42,417 nucleotides of DNA from an uncultured Planctomycetaceae bacterium (lineage in GTDB: Bacteria > Planctomycetota > Planctomycetia > Planctomycetales > Planctomycetaceae), in the NCBI GenBank assembly GCA_903896675.1, contig CAITYU010000496.1, positions 1 through 42,417 on the forward strand. The letters are read 5' to 3'. Below, in pieces: positions 9,763-18,418 of the stretch. How positions within the stretch are numbered: the stretch's first letter is position 1; each line of letters begins with the position of its first letter. The notes under the pieces are model-generated. The model made no database searches, was not told where the DNA came from, and was given only the letters and a program-made list of their open reading frames with translations. Made by a program: the position numbers and the translations under genes.

Positions 9763-10137
9763 ATGCATCGATCGACGTTGACGCTGCTGCTTTCAGGAGC
9801 GATTGGGTTGCTGGCGACGGGCTGCGCGTCCACAACTCCGGAATTTCGTGGCCAGGGTCCTGGTGAGTGGTCTTCCGGTCCTGTCATGGTGCAGGGCTGC
9901 CCCAGCTGCCAGGGAACTGTCGGACATGGTGGCCACGTGATCCACGGTCAGAACTGTCCGCAGTCCGGCATGTGTCCGACCGGAAGTTGTAATCTTCCGT
10001 TCGTTCCGGTGCATCGCAACTTCCATACCTATACAACTCCGGATGGTCTGTCATATCCTCCGCAAAACGCGCCGCCGGCTGTCTATCAGTATCCGTACTA
10101 CACCCTGCGTGGGCCGACTGACTTCTTCATGAAGTAA
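9763..10137 (+). CDS. Small Cys/His-rich lipoprotein, function unknown
   Basis: A 124-residue predicted lipoprotein: a basic start, a hydrophobic stretch and a lipobox-like LLATGC with lipidated Cys21. The mature part has a metal-site-like cluster, CPSC (46-49), HGGH (55-58), His61, Cys65, Cys71 and Cys76, with many glycines. The C-terminal third is rich in Pro/Tyr and ends in YQYPYYTLRGPTDFFMK, which resembles tails I associate with short planctomycete envelope proteins, though I cannot name a family. Start is ATG 9763 with GAGGGAG about 9 nt upstream; the in-frame GTG at 9754 abuts that site and is less likely. A hairpin (10170-10201) separates it from the next gene. Confidence 0.72.
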   Translation: MHRSTLTLLLSGAIGLLATGCASTTPEFRGQGPGEWSSGPVMVQGCPSCQGTVGHGGHVIHGQNCPQSGMCPTGSCNLPFVPVHRNFHTYTTPDGLSYPPQNAPPAVYQYPYYTLRGPTDFFMK

Positions 10138-10169
10138 TCACCGTCGTGACCAGGCAGTCAGAATCACCT

Positions 10170-10201
10170 CACAGGCCGCTCGTTTCTCGAGTCGGCCTGT
10201 G
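10170..10201 (+). terminator. Stable hairpin after the Cys-rich lipoprotein gene
   Basis: CACAGGCCG (10170-10178) pairs with CGGCCTGTG (10193-10201); inside it CTCG (10179-10182) pairs with CGAG (10188-10191), leaving one bulged T at 10192. The result is about 13 bp in 32 nt. No T-tract follows (only TTCATTG), so it may be a weak terminator or an mRNA-processing/stability element just before the Shine-Dalgarno of the next gene. Confidence 0.45.
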
Positions 10202-10221
10202 TTCATTGTGGGAGTGCTGCA

Positions 10222-12624
10222 GTGACCATCCGCAGTTCAGGAAGCCTGCTGCTGTCGGCCATCTGGCTGCTGTGTATCTGCCATTCAGCAGCCGATGAGA
10301 AAAAGGGAGATGTGCGGTTCATCCCGGTGGATGAAGAAAAGCCGGTTGCAGGATCCGTACGAGTTTCCAGCGGACATATTTACAGCGGCATGATCTCCAG
10401 TGCGACAACCCTCGCACCGATGCCGGCCAGCCGACGCGTAGTTGACAAACAGGATCAGAAATTGTCACTGCGAATGATCGATCAGGGGTACCGGGAGATT
10501 TACGTGCCTCGCCGCCGGGCTGAGGAAACTGTCCCGGATGTCACCGCATGGCCGATCGTGTCCCTCCCCATTCCCAGACAGCGAAACGCGCGACAGCCGC
10601 GGCCCCTGATACTGCCGGCACTGCCAGCCTTCGAAAGAAACGGCACTGCCCAAACCAGCGTCATCCGGCCATCCGGTGAAACACAGGAATTGAAAGTTGC
10701 CGTAACGGCCATCAACGATCTTTTCGCAGTGGTCAGCAGCCTGACGCATGACTGGCAGTATCAGGTCTCGCTGGATTCACTTCCCACGCAGACACTTGTG
10801 GAAACGCTGACGCTTGTGGAGGGGTTTCAGCAGAACCCGATCCGACGACTGGAGGTTGTCCGACTGCTGCTGAAATCGCAGCGATATCCTGAAGCCGCCG
10901 CCATTCTGCAGTCAGTCGGCCGCGACTTTCCCGATCAGCTGGCTGTTCAGCAACAACAGCAGCAGGTGGTACGTGAAGAGCTTGCACGCCAGATCACTGA
11001 GACGCTGGAGCAGCGACGCAGCGCCGGTCAGCATCTACTTGCAGCCAATGGATCGCGTCTGTATCCAACCGAGAACCTGACCCCGGAAACTGTCGTTCGA
11101 GTGGAGCGGATCGCAGAGGACTACGTTCGCAGCAGCCAGCGCATGGACCGCATTCGACATGTCCTGTCAGAACTGGCTGCAGAACTGCAGGACCCCGTGA
11201 TTCGAGCAGCGGCACAGCATGCCGTCACACTCAGCCTTGAGCAACTGGATCATGATTCCCTCGGAAAATTCGCCGCCTTCGAATTGATCCTGGACGCTGC
11301 CGAGGCAGAAAGACCAGCGGCCGATGAACAACTGGCAACTGCACTTTCCGGATGGCTGCTGGGGGCGGAAAATACAACCAGCAATCTGAATGACGTACTG
11401 TCTTTGATTGAAGCACGGCAGCAGATCCTGAATTATCTTGCCAGTGAACCTGAGGAAACCGAGTTCCGCAGCCAACTGGCGGGGCAGATCGCTCGGATGG
11501 AGGGCGTGAGTGCGGAACGGACCGCCGCACTGATCCGGCAACTGCCCGCCATCCAGCCAATTCGCACCGATGCCGCACCACCAGGTTCAGCCGCATGGTT
11601 TCGGATCGAACCGACAGACGACTGCGCTGGCGCTCTCGGATTCGTGCCCCCCGAGTATCGCCAGACGCGTAATTGGCCCCTGATCGTCGCCTTCCCACAA
11701 ACTCCCGGAGATCCCGCAGCCTGGCTCCGCTGGTGGCAGCCGCAGGCCGAAAAAAATGGCTATATCGTCGTCATGCCGCTGTTCACTGGCGAGACCGCGG
11801 AATCCGGCTGGACCGCTTCAGCGACCGAACACCGACAGGTGCTGAACCTCCTCCGCACAATCCGACTCGGTCTGCGAATCGATGACGAACGAATCTACCT
11901 CGCAGGCCACGGAGTCGGTGGGGAAGCTGCCATGGACCTCATGGCCTCGCATGCCCAGGAATTTACTGCAGTCGCCGCTCTCAGCTCCACCGGACGTCGG
12001 CATCTGCAGTGGACAGCCACAAACGCCATTGAAAAACCATGGTACATCGTCATTGGCGATGCACACCCGCTCTGGTTTGAAAAAATGGGGCAACTGGCTG
12101 CCAAACTGTTCCGACGCGGTGAAGAAATCCAGGTGTGGTTCGACACCACCTTCATCAAATATCCCGATCACGGAGCCGAAGCGTGGGCCGAAGAAGCAGA
12201 TGATTTATTCCGCTGGTTTCAGCAGTACCGAAGACAATCGTACCCCAAACGACTGCATGCAAAACTGCTGCGGTCCACCGACACGGACTGGGGCTGGATG
12301 GAACTGAATGGGATGCCAGCGCAATTCACACAACTCGACGCTCCGTCGCAGGCGGACAAAGATGAACTCCGCCCCGCCACACTGGACGCGCGAGTCTCTT
12401 CGGCCAATGTCATTCGCATAGAATCCGCTCCGGCTGATGTCACACTGTACATCAGCCCGGAAATCCCGGACCTCGACCCAGCCAGACCCATCCGCATCGT
12501 CGAAGGCAGAAAAGATCGGCGAATCGACTATCAGCCTTCAGTCGCTCACATGCTCGAACGACTCTATCAGACCGGCGATCGTCGCCGCCTCTGTTACATG
12601 AGAATCGACCCGGCTGAACGCTGA
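10222..12624 (+). CDS. Secreted 800-residue protein with a degenerate alpha/beta-hydrolase domain
   Basis: Starts at GTG 10222 with GGAG 7 nt upstream. A signal peptide (SLLLSAIWLLCICHSAA) indicates export. Residues 30-450 are mostly helical and charged, with TPR-like spacing in places, and match no family I can name. Residues 450-675 resemble the planctomycete dienelactone-hydrolase/PHB-depolymerase-like esterases: LIVAFPQTPGDP, NGYIVVMPLF, RIYLAGHGVGGEAAMDLMA, WYIVIGDAHP and YPDHGAEAW. The nucleophile elbow reads G-H-G-V-G: the expected serine is Gly564 (codon GGA 11911-11913). The Asp- and His-containing segments remain recognisable. The hydrolase is therefore probably inactive and binds rather than cleaves. 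The last 100 residues form a separate small domain. It may be co-transcribed with the upstream lipoprotein gene. Confidence 0.75.
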   Translation: MTIRSSGSLLLSAIWLLCICHSAADEKKGDVRFIPVDEEKPVAGSVRVSSGHIYSGMISSATTLAPMPASRRVVDKQDQKLSLRMIDQGYREIYVPRRRAEETVPDVTAWPIVSLPIPRQRNARQPRPLILPALPAFERNGTAQTSVIRPSGETQELKVAVTAINDLFAVVSSLTHDWQYQVSLDSLPTQTLVETLTLVEGFQQNPIRRLEVVRLLLKSQRYPEAAAILQSVGRDFPDQLAVQQQQQQVVREELARQITETLEQRRSAGQHLLAANGSRLYPTENLTPETVVRVERIAEDYVRSSQRMDRIRHVLSELAAELQDPVIRAAAQHAVTLSLEQLDHDSLGKFAAFELILDAAEAERPAADEQLATALSGWLLGAENTTSNLNDVLSLIEARQQILNYLASEPEETEFRSQLAGQIARMEGVSAERTAALIRQLPAIQPIRTDAAPPGSAAWFRIEPTDDCAGALGFVPPEYRQTRNWPLIVAFPQTPGDPAAWLRWWQPQAEKNGYIVVMPLFTGETAESGWTASATEHRQVLNLLRTIRLGLRIDDERIYLAGHGVGGEAAMDLMASHAQEFTAVAALSSTGRRHLQWTATNAIEKPWYIVIGDAHPLWFEKMGQLAAKLFRRGEEIQVWFDTTFIKYPDHGAEAWAEEADDLFRWFQQYRRQSYPKRLHAKLLRSTDTDWGWMELNGMPAQFTQLDAPSQADKDELRPATLDARVSSANVIRIESAPADVTLYISPEIPDLDPARPIRIVEGRKDRRIDYQPSVAHMLERLYQTGDRRRLCYMRIDPAER

Positions 12625-12672
12625 GAATTCTCACTTCCGTTAAGCTACCGCCTGTGAAATCAGCAGGAAGCC

Positions 12673-12686
12673 GGCACAATTCTTGC
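12673..12686 (+). promoter_or_regulatory. sigma54 (-24/-12) promoter of the ATP-grasp/alpha-E pair
   Basis: GGCACAATTCTTGC carries the invariant GG and GC separated by exactly 10 nt, with the full GGCAC and TTGC(T) cores; the base before GG is C where consensus has T. Transcription would start near 12698, giving a leader of about 134 nt before GTG 12832. sigma54 promoters need an enhancer-binding activator; no activator gene or obvious enhancer site is visible in the window. Confidence 0.6.
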
Positions 12687-12831
12687 TATGACTGTGATTC
12701 AACCCCGATGGCGTCACAGAATGCTGGCGATTGCATGAATAACACTTGCCCGCAATTCGGGCACCTTGTCTGAAATCTCAGCAAATATCCCGCCGAAGCC
12801 ATTTCATAACTCAGGCAACGAGGCCGTCAGC

Positions 12832-14253
12832 GTGACACAGACAGCGCCCAACTACGATGAACTTTTGACTCCATCCGGCGTCCCACGACACTCGGCACTT
12901 TCCGAATGTCTGGCTGCGCTGTCGGCGGATGTGCTGGCAGAGCGCCAGAAACTGGCTGAAGAAGAATTGCTCGAAAAGGGCATTACGTTTGCCGTGTATG
13001 GCCACGACGCAGGAACAGAGAAAATCTGGCCATTTGACGTCGTACCCCGTCCGATTCCAGCTCACGAATGGCAGCAGATCGAGGCTGGGCTGAAGCAGCG
13101 TATCAGGGCTCTGAATCTGTTCCTCGACGATGTTTACAATGAGGGTCGGATTCTTCGCGACGCGGTCATCCCCGAAGCGTTGATCCGCACAGCCAAAACG
13201 TATCGCCCGGAGTGTCGGGGCTTTCGTCCCCCGGGTGGCGTCTGGACGCATGTCACCGGCACAGACCTCGTCCGACATCATGACGGCACGCTGTACGTTC
13301 TGGAGGACAACCTGCGGTGCCCTTCGGGTGTCAGTTATGTTCTCGAGAACCGCGAGATCATGAAGCGGGTATTGCCTGAGGTGTTTGAAGGGTCAGTCAT
13401 TGCCCCGATCGATGACTACCCGGAACGCCTGCTTGAAAAACTGCTCAGTACGGCTCCGGCTGATGCGGAACATCCCACTGCTGTGGTACTGACCCCCGGC
13501 ATCTATAATTCCGCATACTTCGAACACTCGTTCCTCGCTCAGCAGATGGGAATTGAACTGGTGACAGGTCCGGACCTGTTCGTCGATCGCGATGACACAG
13601 TCTGGATGAAGACAACTCGCGGACCCCGGAAAGTCGATGTGATCTACCGGCGCATCGACGATGACTTCCTTGACCCGGAGGTCTTTCGTCCGGACAGCAT
13701 GCTGGGAGTACCTGGCCTGATGCGTGCCTTTCGGGCAGGTCGGGTAACACTCGCGAATGCTCCGGGCACCGGCGTCGCTGACGACAAAGCCGTTTACCAG
13801 TATGTCCCCGACATTATCCGCTACTACCTCTCTGAAGAGCCCATTCTGAGCAACGTGCCGACCTACCTCTGCTCAGATCCGCAGCAGTGTGCGTATGTCC
13901 TTGAAAACCTTGCCAGTCTTGTGGTTAAGCCCACCAATGAATCCGGTGGATACGGCATACTGATGGGACCGGTGGCTTCCCAGGACGAGCGTGAGCGATG
14001 TGCGGAATCCATTCGTCGCGATCCGCGGAACTACATCGCTCAACCGATGCTGACGCTGTCCACTGTACCCACAGTCATCAATGGACGACTGGCTCCCCGA
14101 CATGTGGACCTGCGACCTTTTATTCTGTTTGGTGAACAGACCTTTGTACTTCCCGGAGGATTGACGCGAGTCGCGCTCAGGGAAGGTTCCATGATCGTCA
14201 ATTCCTCTCAGGGCGGTGGCAGCAAGGACACGTGGGTGCTGCAGCAGAACTGA
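12832..14253 (+). CDS. Circularly permuted ATP-grasp protein (DUF404/DUF407 type)
   Basis: A 473-residue member of the circularly permuted ATP-grasp family. Recognised by [13 protein letters not shown] at the N-terminus, [37 protein letters not shown], the [20 protein letters not shown] block, [19 protein letters not shown] and the nucleotide-binding segment [21 protein letters not shown]-grasp enzymes join a carboxylate to an amine using ATP; comparative genomics (Iyer and colleagues) proposed that this family builds or modifies a peptide together with alpha-E proteins. The substrate is unknown. Start is GTG 12832, with GAGG (12820-12823) 8 nt upstream; the frame is open to TTG 12766. The alpha-E gene follows 44 nt downstream and both sit behind the sigma54-type promoter. 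Confidence 0.93.
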   Translation: MTQTAPNYDELLTPSGVPRHSALSECLAALSADVLAERQKLAEEELLEKGITFAVYGHDAGTEKIWPFDVVPRPIPAHEWQQIEAGLKQRIRALNLFLDDVYNEGRILRDAVIPEALIRTAKTYRPECRGFRPPGGVWTHVTGTDLVRHHDGTLYVLEDNLRCPSGVSYVLENREIMKRVLPEVFEGSVIAPIDDYPERLLEKLLSTAPADAEHPTAVVLTPGIYNSAYFEHSFLAQQMGIELVTGPDLFVDRDDTVWMKTTRGPRKVDVIYRRIDDDFLDPEVFRPDSMLGVPGLMRAFRAGRVTLANAPGTGVADDKAVYQYVPDIIRYYLSEEPILSNVPTYLCSDPQQCAYVLENLASLVVKPTNESGGYGILMGPVASQDERERCAESIRRDPRNYIAQPMLTLSTVPTVINGRLAPRHVDLRPFILFGEQTFVLPGGLTRVALREGSMIVNSSQGGGSKDTWVLQQN

Positions 14254-14297
14254 CCCGCATTCTGAGCTTCATTTCCCTGACCTGATGGCCGATTCCC

Positions 14298-15254
14298 ATG
14301 CTGTGCCGAGTTGCAGATTCCCTGTTCTGGATGAGCCGTTATCTGGAGCGCGCCGAAAATCAGGCACGCTTCATCGATGTGACTTCCAGCATCGCCCTTG
14401 GTTACCGTGGCAGCGAGCAGGCGTTGTGGTCATCACTCCTGCACGCCGGCGGTGACGCTGAAGCGTTTCTGCAGCGTTACGCGGCACCCACTCGCGAAAA
14501 CATCATCAATTATCTGCTGTTTGATCGTCGCAATCTGAATTCCGTGGTGAGCTGCCTGACGGCCGCCCGCGAGAATGCCAGATCAGTCCGGGAAACGCTG
14601 ACTGCCCCGCTGTGGGAAGCCGTCAATCGCTTCTACCTGCGAGTCCGAACGGATGCGGCTCAACAACCCCGAATCCTGAAGCAGCCCCATCAGTTCCTCG
14701 AAAGAATCAAACGCTCCGCCCACCAGGTTCTGGGGGTTCGCGAGGCCACGTGGTCTCACGAAGACGCGTGGCACTTCTCATCGCTCGGCTACCAGTTGGA
14801 GCGAGCCGACAAAACTTCGCGAATTCTGGATGTTCGCTACTTCCTGCTGCTGCCCATGCTCCATACGGGCAGCGAACAACTGGATGTGGTGCAGTGGGCG
14901 GCCCTGCTGGAATCGACCGGAGCCCTGCAGATGTATCGCCGCACCTGGGGCCCCATTCAGCCGGCACGGGTCGTTGACTTCCTCGTCCTCAGTCCGACCT
15001 TTCCGCGTTCTCTGCGATTCTGCATCGATGCCGCTGAAGCCACGCTGCGAGCCATCAGCGGGAATACCACAGCCGATCCTCGGAATGAAGCCGAAGTACT
15101 GGTTTCAGAGACTTCGCGACGACTGGCGTCCCTGAGGGCCGAAGACATCATGGCCACAGGTCTGCACCCGTTCATCGATCAGTTCCAGACGACACTCAAT
15201 GGAATCGGAGCGGCCGTGTCCGGAACATACTTCCAGATCCCAACGCCCGCCTGA
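14298..15254 (+). CDS. Alpha-E domain protein (DUF403)
   Basis: A 318-residue, almost wholly helical protein that opens with the family signature MLCRVADSLFWMSRYLERAEN and contains LLFDRRNLNSVVSCLTAARENARSVRETL and the later HFSSLGYQLERADKTSRILDVRYF, both rich in conserved Arg/Glu. Alpha-E proteins nearly always sit beside a circularly permuted ATP-grasp gene, as here, and often beside a transglutaminase-like peptidase and an NTN-hydrolase; no such partner lies directly next to this pair. Biochemical function is unknown; it may carry or present the substrate of the ATP-grasp enzyme. Ends 9 bp from the stop codon of the convergent cytochrome-type gene. Confidence 0.93.
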   Translation: MLCRVADSLFWMSRYLERAENQARFIDVTSSIALGYRGSEQALWSSLLHAGGDAEAFLQRYAAPTRENIINYLLFDRRNLNSVVSCLTAARENARSVRETLTAPLWEAVNRFYLRVRTDAAQQPRILKQPHQFLERIKRSAHQVLGVREATWSHEDAWHFSSLGYQLERADKTSRILDVRYFLLLPMLHTGSEQLDVVQWAALLESTGALQMYRRTWGPIQPARVVDFLVLSPTFPRSLRFCIDAAEATLRAISGNTTADPRNEAEVLVSETSRRLASLRAEDIMATGLHPFIDQFQTTLNGIGAAVSGTYFQIPTPA

Positions 15255-15263
15255 TCCCTCGTA

Positions 15264-17813
15264 CTACTGCCGCACCAGGACCTCATCCAGATTCAGCATT
15301 GCCAGGCAGACAGCCGTCCATGCGGCGTGTTCAGTTTCCCTGATGGCATTGCTGCGAGGTGCCGCACCGGTGGTCAGCAGGACTTTTGCAGCCTCAGGAT
15401 CTGACTCATAAAGATCCTGCTGCCGCTGCAGCAGACGCCGCAGTACCGTCATGTCGGCAGCACTCGGAACCCGCCCTGCGACACGACGGAAGGCTGCCGT
15501 CAGACGACTGTCAGTGTCAGCAGCTTCCAGCAGACATCGTTCCGCCAGCACCCGAGCAGCCTCCACCCACGTCGGATCATTCAATGTCGTCAGAGCATGC
15601 AGTGGAGTGCTTGTGGGTGTCTGTCGCACTCGGCAAGCCTGCCGATTCGCAGCATCAAAGATGTTCGCCGGCCCGACGGTGCGACGCCAGAACGTGTACA
15701 GACTGCGACGATACAGATCTGCCCCGGATGAAGACGGATATGTGAAATCCCGCTCCTTCGTGATCGCCAGCGACTCCCAGATACCATCCGGCTGGTAGGG
15801 ATACACCGGCGGACCACCGATGCGTTCCTCCAGCAGACCTGCCGCAGCCAGCGCCCAGTCACGAAGAATCATCGCCGGCATTCGAAAACGACTGGCCCGT
15901 GCCAGCAAACGGTTCTCCGGATCACGCTGGTAAAGCTCAGGTGTGACTCGCGAAGACTGCCGATATGTCGCGCTGCTGACAATCAGTCTGTGCATCTGCT
16001 TGATGCTCCAGCCTCGCGATGGAAACTCCGTCGCCAGCCAGTCCAGCAACGGCAAATGTTCCGGATACTCGCTCTGAACTCCGAGATCTTCCGATGTCCG
16101 CACCAGGCCCGTCCCGAAAAAATACTGCCACATGCGGTTGACCTGGACACGCGCAGTCAGCGGATGCTCACCTGAAACCAGCCAGCGGGCAAAGCCCAGA
16201 CGATTCCGCGGAGCATCAGGGGGCAGGGGAGGCAGGAAGGCCGGCGTGGAAAACTCGACCTTTTCGCCAGGTGTCAGATACTCCCCACGATTCAGAATAC
16301 GAGTTTCACGGGGCTGAGCATCACTCATGATCATCACCCGAGGCAGTTGATCGGCCCGAAATTCCGCCAGTCGACGCACAGCATCTTCGCGCTGCCCAAT
16401 TGCCGGCACACGATCCTTCAGCGTCGGCAGAACCTTCTGGTCAAACAGCTTCCGCAGCTCGGTCTGCACGGCAGCCTCTTCCGCCATACTCCGCTCACTC
16501 GCGGGCTTTGATAACAGCAGTCTCAGAGCCTCCGGAATCGCACCCCCATCAGGCAGTGCGCCTGCCGTACCGACATGCCGCTGCCACTTATCAAAATCCA
16601 CCGCCGTCGCCGCGCGTATCTGCTCCTCAGCGCCAGTTACGACCGCCTGCAACTCCGACTGCCGCTGCAGCCACGATTCATTCGGCAGCTCCAGAAACGG
16701 AGCAGCCACACGAATGCGGGACGAAAAGTACTGTGGAGTCCCCGACTCAGGCACCCGATTGAATCCGTCCAGCAGGCTGTAATAGTCCCGCATGGTGATG
16801 GGGTCGTATTTGTGATCATGACACTGGGCACAGTTCATGGTCAGACCCAGCCACGTCGTCGCGGTTGTTTCCATGCGATCAAACAGAATCACCCACCGCT
16901 GCTCTTCCGGAATCGCACCGCCTTCACCATTCAGCAGATGATTCCGATTGAACCCACTTGCTGTCTTCTGTTCATTCGTTGCCTCAGGCAGCAGATCACC
17001 AGCCAGTTGCCAGATCGTCAATTGATCAAACGGCAGATCCTGATTCAGCGCACTCACCAGCCAGTCTCGCCAGATCCACTGCCACGTGTCGCCGTCCTGC
17101 TGGAATCCGTTACTGTCCGCATAACGAGCCGCGTCCAGCCACGGCAGCGCCATCCGCTCTCCATAATGCGGACTGACCAGCAGCCGATCCACCAGTCGCT
17201 CATAGGCCAGCGGATCCGTACTGGCCACGAAGGCATCCACCTCCTGAGGAGTCGGCGGCAGGCCCGTCAGATCAATTGACAAACGCCGAATCAATACAGC
17301 ACGATCAGCCTCAGGAGCCGGTTGCAAACCCTCAGCCTCCAGACGACTCAGGACAAAACTGTCAATCGGATTCCGGATCCACGCCGCGTTCCGCACACGC
17401 GGCTCCACCGGACGCTGCGGAGCCTCAAACGCCCAGTGAGTACTGTACTTCGCCCCCTGTCCAATCCACTGCTGCAACTTCTGCTTCTGCTGATCCGTCA
17501 GCACCCGACCGGAATTCGGCGGAGGCATCTGAAGGTCCGTATCACTGCTGTGAATACGCTGCAGCAGAACACTCTCAGACGTGTCAAACGGCACGATCGC
17601 TCCGCTGTCCACTGCGGCCTCACGCTGGTCCAGCCGCAAACCTCCCTGCCGCTTGTTCCCGTCCTGCCCGTGACAGTAAAAACAGTTCTCTGCCAGAATC
17701 GGACGGATTTCACGATTGAAATCAATTTCAGCATCATCGCCGCAAACCTGCGATGGTGCCATCACGCTGAGACAGACCAGCCCCGCCACGGCCACTGCAT
17801 GCCTGCGAATCAT
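15264..17813 (-). CDS. PSCyt1/DUF1549/DUF1553 planctomycete cytochrome-type protein
   Basis: An 849-residue exported protein: signal peptide (about residues 1-25), then a planctomycete cytochrome c domain with haem motif C44-x-x-C47-H48 and a plausible axial Met in LQMPPP. DUF1549 follows, including IDLTGLPPTPQEVDAF, and a second CxxCH (C328-x-x-C331-H332, in CAQCHDHKYDP). DUF1553 fills the C-terminal half (NRLGFARWLVSGEHPLTARVQVNRMWQ and TPTSTPLHALTTLNDPTWVEAARVLAER). These proteins are very abundant in planctomycetes and usually pair with a DUF1501 gene; their role is unknown. Here no DUF1501 partner is present. It begins only 12 nt after the DUF2141 gene at the 3' end of the carotenoid/ABC operon, so it is probably its last gene. 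Confidence 0.95.
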   Translation of the reverse strand: MIRRHAVAVAGLVCLSVMAPSQVCGDDAEIDFNREIRPILAENCFYCHGQDGNKRQGGLRLDQREAAVDSGAIVPFDTSESVLLQRIHSSDTDLQMPPPNSGRVLTDQQKQKLQQWIGQGAKYSTHWAFEAPQRPVEPRVRNAAWIRNPIDSFVLSRLEAEGLQPAPEADRAVLIRRLSIDLTGLPPTPQEVDAFVASTDPLAYERLVDRLLVSPHYGERMALPWLDAARYADSNGFQQDGDTWQWIWRDWLVSALNQDLPFDQLTIWQLAGDLLPEATNEQKTASGFNRNHLLNGEGGAIPEEQRWVILFDRMETTATTWLGLTMNCAQCHDHKYDPITMRDYYSLLDGFNRVPESGTPQYFSSRIRVAAPFLELPNESWLQRQSELQAVVTGAEEQIRAATAVDFDKWQRHVGTAGALPDGGAIPEALRLLLSKPASERSMAEEAAVQTELRKLFDQKVLPTLKDRVPAIGQREDAVRRLAEFRADQLPRVMIMSDAQPRETRILNRGEYLTPGEKVEFSTPAFLPPLPPDAPRNRLGFARWLVSGEHPLTARVQVNRMWQYFFGTGLVRTSEDLGVQSEYPEHLPLLDWLATEFPSRGWSIKQMHRLIVSSATYRQSSRVTPELYQRDPENRLLARASRFRMPAMILRDWALAAAGLLEERIGGPPVYPYQPDGIWESLAITKERDFTYPSSSGADLYRRSLYTFWRRTVGPANIFDAANRQACRVRQTPTSTPLHALTTLNDPTWVEAARVLAERCLLEAADTDSRLTAAFRRVAGRVPSAADMTVLRRLLQRQQDLYESDPEAAKVLLTTGAAPRSNAIRETEHAAWTAVCLAMLNLDEVLVRQ

Positions 17814-17825
17814 TTTCGCCCCCCA

Positions 17826-18407
17826 TCACTTCAGACGGATCGACAATTCATCAGGTTCCACCGGCACAACGATTGATGCATTGTCAAATCTCGGTGGTCC
17901 CAGAGCCCCCCGGGCATTGCGACTGAATCCATACGGTTCCACCGGGATCCCCAGCAGATTCTTTGAAAGCCTGCCATTTCCATCGATGTCCTGAAACACA
18001 GCCACCGCCTGCGGCTCACCCTCACGCAGATGCACTTCCACCTGCATGCGATCTCCCTCAACCTCCAGACGCTGCGTCTGCTCCGCCCGGTCCGTATTGG
18101 GAAAACCCGCTGCACCCGCAAAAACAGCCACGCAGAGATGTCCCGTGTCGGCCCGCAATCCACTGATCTCAAACATCACTCCGACAGCAGACTTCGCCGG
18201 CTCACTCCGCAGAGCCGATACCGTGACAACCATGGCACTGGCCGCCGCCCCTTCCACCAACGGCACTCCCACGCTCACCGAAGATCCCGTTTTCGCCGTT
18301 GACAGTACACCCCAGAGAACCAGCGGAGCCAGAATTCCCGCCAACGGCACCAGCCGAACGACCCCTGACGGTTGCGCAGCAATTCGCACGATTCCTCCCT
18401 GATCCAT
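17826..18407 (-). CDS. DUF2141 domain protein
   Basis: A 193-residue protein with one N-terminal hydrophobic helix (about residues 17-36, VRLVPLAGILAPLVLWGVL), either a membrane anchor or an uncleaved signal. The rest is a beta-rich DUF2141 domain: GHLCVAVFAGAAGFP, an AVAVFQDIDGNGRL segment with an EF-hand-like loop (Asp140, Asp142, Asn144) and the diagnostic IPVEPYGFSRNARG followed by LGPPRFDNA. DUF2141 proteins are small envelope proteins of unknown function. It lies 11 nt after the ABC permease and 12 nt before the cytochrome-type gene, so it probably belongs to the same transcript and acts on the extracytoplasmic side. Confidence 0.9.
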   Translation of the reverse strand: MDQGGIVRIAAQPSGVVRLVPLAGILAPLVLWGVLSTAKTGSSVSVGVPLVEGAAASAMVVTVSALRSEPAKSAVGVMFEISGLRADTGHLCVAVFAGAAGFPNTDRAEQTQRLEVEGDRMQVEVHLREGEPQAVAVFQDIDGNGRLSKNLLGIPVEPYGFSRNARGALGPPRFDNASIVVPVEPDELSIRLK

Positions 18408-18418
18408 GGAAATCTCCG

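Noticed and set aside
12688-12738. Sixteen-codon ORF between the 800-residue protein and the ATP-grasp gene
   Set aside because: Its ATG lies within the sigma54-type promoter, upstream of the expected transcript start, and it has no ribosome-binding site.
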